Shown piece by piece: positions 7,082 through 7,474 of a stretch of 7,474 nt of DNA. The translations under genes and the position numbers were made by a program. The notes beneath the pieces were generated by a model, which was not told where the DNA came from, made no database searches, and saw only the letters and a list, made by a program, of their open reading frames with translations. Each line of letters starts with the position of its first letter. The first letter of the stretch is position 1. The stretch is from Deltaproteobacteria bacterium (GTDB lineage Bacteria > Desulfobacterota > Desulfobacteria > Desulfobacterales > JAABPS01): assembly GCA_019309685.1 (NCBI GenBank), contig JAFDFT010000133.1, positions 1 through 7,474 of the forward strand, read 5' to 3'.

Positions 7082-7198
7082 ATGGCTGAAAAAGACAAAA
7101 AAGAAACTTACGAAAAACCGGAACTTAAAAAGGAGGGCGACCTCAAAGATGTTACTGCAGGGAGCACGCAGCCAATGAAAGCGGTGGGACGACCATAA
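7082..7198 (+). CDS. Small RiPP precursor-like peptide 2 with lasso-type leader
   Basis: This is a 38-residue peptide starting with ATG, with AAGGGGAGG placed six bases upstream. The leader carries the same signature as peptide 1: Y10, P13, L15, G19 and T25 in exact YxxPxLxxxGxxxxxT spacing, followed by A26. The predicted core is GSTQPMKAVGRP, 12 residues. It begins with Gly, as lasso cores usually do, but has no Asp or Glu anywhere, so a canonical Gly1-to-Asp/Glu macrolactam cannot form. Compared with peptide 1 the leader is almost unchanged (apart from a three-residue deletion near the N-terminus), while the core keeps only G1, T3 and M6. A conserved leader with a variable core is the usual RiPP precursor pattern. 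Two stop codons in a row (7196-7201) end it. No maturation gene lies in the window. Alternatives are a small basic protein unrelated to RiPPs or a decayed precursor, but the exact leader motif argues against these. Confidence 0.75.
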   Translation: MAEKDKKETYEKPELKKEGDLKDVTAGSTQPMKAVGRP

Positions 7199-7345
7199 TA
7201 ACAATACTATTGCTGTTGCGATCATAAATAACTCTACACTCTAATTTGATTGCATTATTCTTGAAGAAGTAGTTTCTGGCACAAAAGCTTATACGCAAGT
7301 ATTAGCAACTGACTTACAATTAATAACTTTTTCAATTTTTAATAT

Positions 7346-7374
7346 AAAAACCCACTTTTATGAGTGGGTTTTTT
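7346..7374 (+). terminator. Intrinsic terminator downstream of the peptide genes
   Basis: AAAAACCCACT (7346-7356) pairs with AGTGGGTTTTT (7363-7373) around a six-base loop, and the stem runs into a T tract. The A tract on the other side means it could work in both directions. It lies 148 bases beyond the peptide 2 stop and closes the transcription block, separating it from whatever starts to the right. Confidence 0.85.
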
Positions 7375-7387
7375 AATAGGCAACACT

Positions 7388-7417
7388 TTGACAAGCACTG
7401 ACCTTGTTACTTCAAAT
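7388..7417 (+). promoter_or_regulatory. Weak candidate promoter pointing out of the window
   Basis: TTGACA at 7388-7393 and TCAAAT at 7412-7417 are 18 bases apart, just after the terminator. ACAAG (7391-7395) and CTTGT (7403-7407) form a short inverted repeat across the spacer, a possible repressor site. It could drive a gene beyond 7474; no coding start is visible before the window ends. Confidence 0.25.
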
Positions 7418-7474
7418 TATTCTATTCATGATATTAATCTCCGGTTCAACACGAATAGCGAATATATTTATTCA

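Larger units (their letters stand above)
6701..7198 (+). repeat. Diverged tandem duplication carrying the two peptide genes
   Basis: The two units line up from AATTAATCAT (6701-6710 and 6968-6977) through TTGACA (6744 and 7011) and the start codons (6813 and 7082), with an offset of 267-269 bases. Coding identity is highest in the leader: 53 of 60 bases match between 6841-6900 and 7101-7160. The upstream parts have drifted much more, which suggests an old duplication with selection on the leader. Confidence 0.6.

Noticed and set aside
6714..7225. Two Phe-rich minus-strand frames (6714-6935 and 7034-7225) resembling each other
   Set aside because: They are the complement of the Lys/Glu-rich peptide genes, and their similarity only mirrors the tandem duplication. 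They have no ribosome binding sites, and the plus-strand frames explain the conservation and codon pattern better.
7199..7231. Cys-rich readthrough (QYYCCCDHK) after the peptide 2 stop as an extended core
   Set aside because: Two consecutive TAA codons precede it, and no recoding signal is visible.
7245..7376. Open frame without a start codon reading EEVVSGTKAYTQVLATDL and running through the terminator
   Set aside because: It has no start codon or ribosome binding site and overlaps an obvious terminator. It might be a worn gene fragment, but nothing supports this.
1..7474. CRISPR array, tRNA, rRNA or insertion sequence
   Set aside because: No regularly spaced repeats, cloverleaf-like segments, rRNA words or transposase motifs were seen on either strand.

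Overview
The window looks like chromosomal DNA of a Gram-negative, moderately low-GC bacterium. A sulfate reducer or other Desulfobacterota-type organism is my best guess. That rests on the operon style (complete branched-chain-amino-acid-type ABC transporter genes fused with an acyl-CoA synthetase gene) and the lipoprotein binding protein; it is inference, because no taxonomic marker is present.

Positions 1-6137 hold one tightly packed minus-strand operon. In transcription order it encodes LivH permease, LivM permease, LivG ATPase, LivF ATPase, a long-chain-type AMP-forming acyl-CoA synthetase and, after a 49-base gap, a LivJ/K-type substrate-binding lipoprotein that runs off the left edge. 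Neighbouring genes abut or overlap by up to 20 bases. Together they form a complete HAAT-family importer plus an enzyme that would trap an imported carboxylic acid as its CoA thioester. The transported compound may therefore be a fatty, aromatic or branched carboxylic acid rather than an amino acid.

Positions 6138-6800 are non-coding as far as I can see. They contain a candidate operon promoter and operator on the minus strand, and a 64-base imperfect palindrome.

Positions 6801-7198 hold the most interesting part: two tandem plus-strand mini-genes of 35 and 38 codons, both too short for ordinary gene calling. Both have strong ribosome binding sites and nearly identical Lys/Glu-rich N-terminal halves carrying an exact YxxPxLxxxGxxxxxT motif. 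This is the leader signature of lasso-peptide precursors, which is bound by an RRE/B1 protein. The predicted cores (GRTGQM and GSTQPMKAVGRP) diverge and lack the Asp/Glu needed for a lasso macrolactam ring. They therefore look like orphan, degenerate or chemically different RiPP precursors. An intrinsic terminator at 7346-7374 closes this block, and the final 100 bases hold only a weak candidate promoter pointing out of the window.
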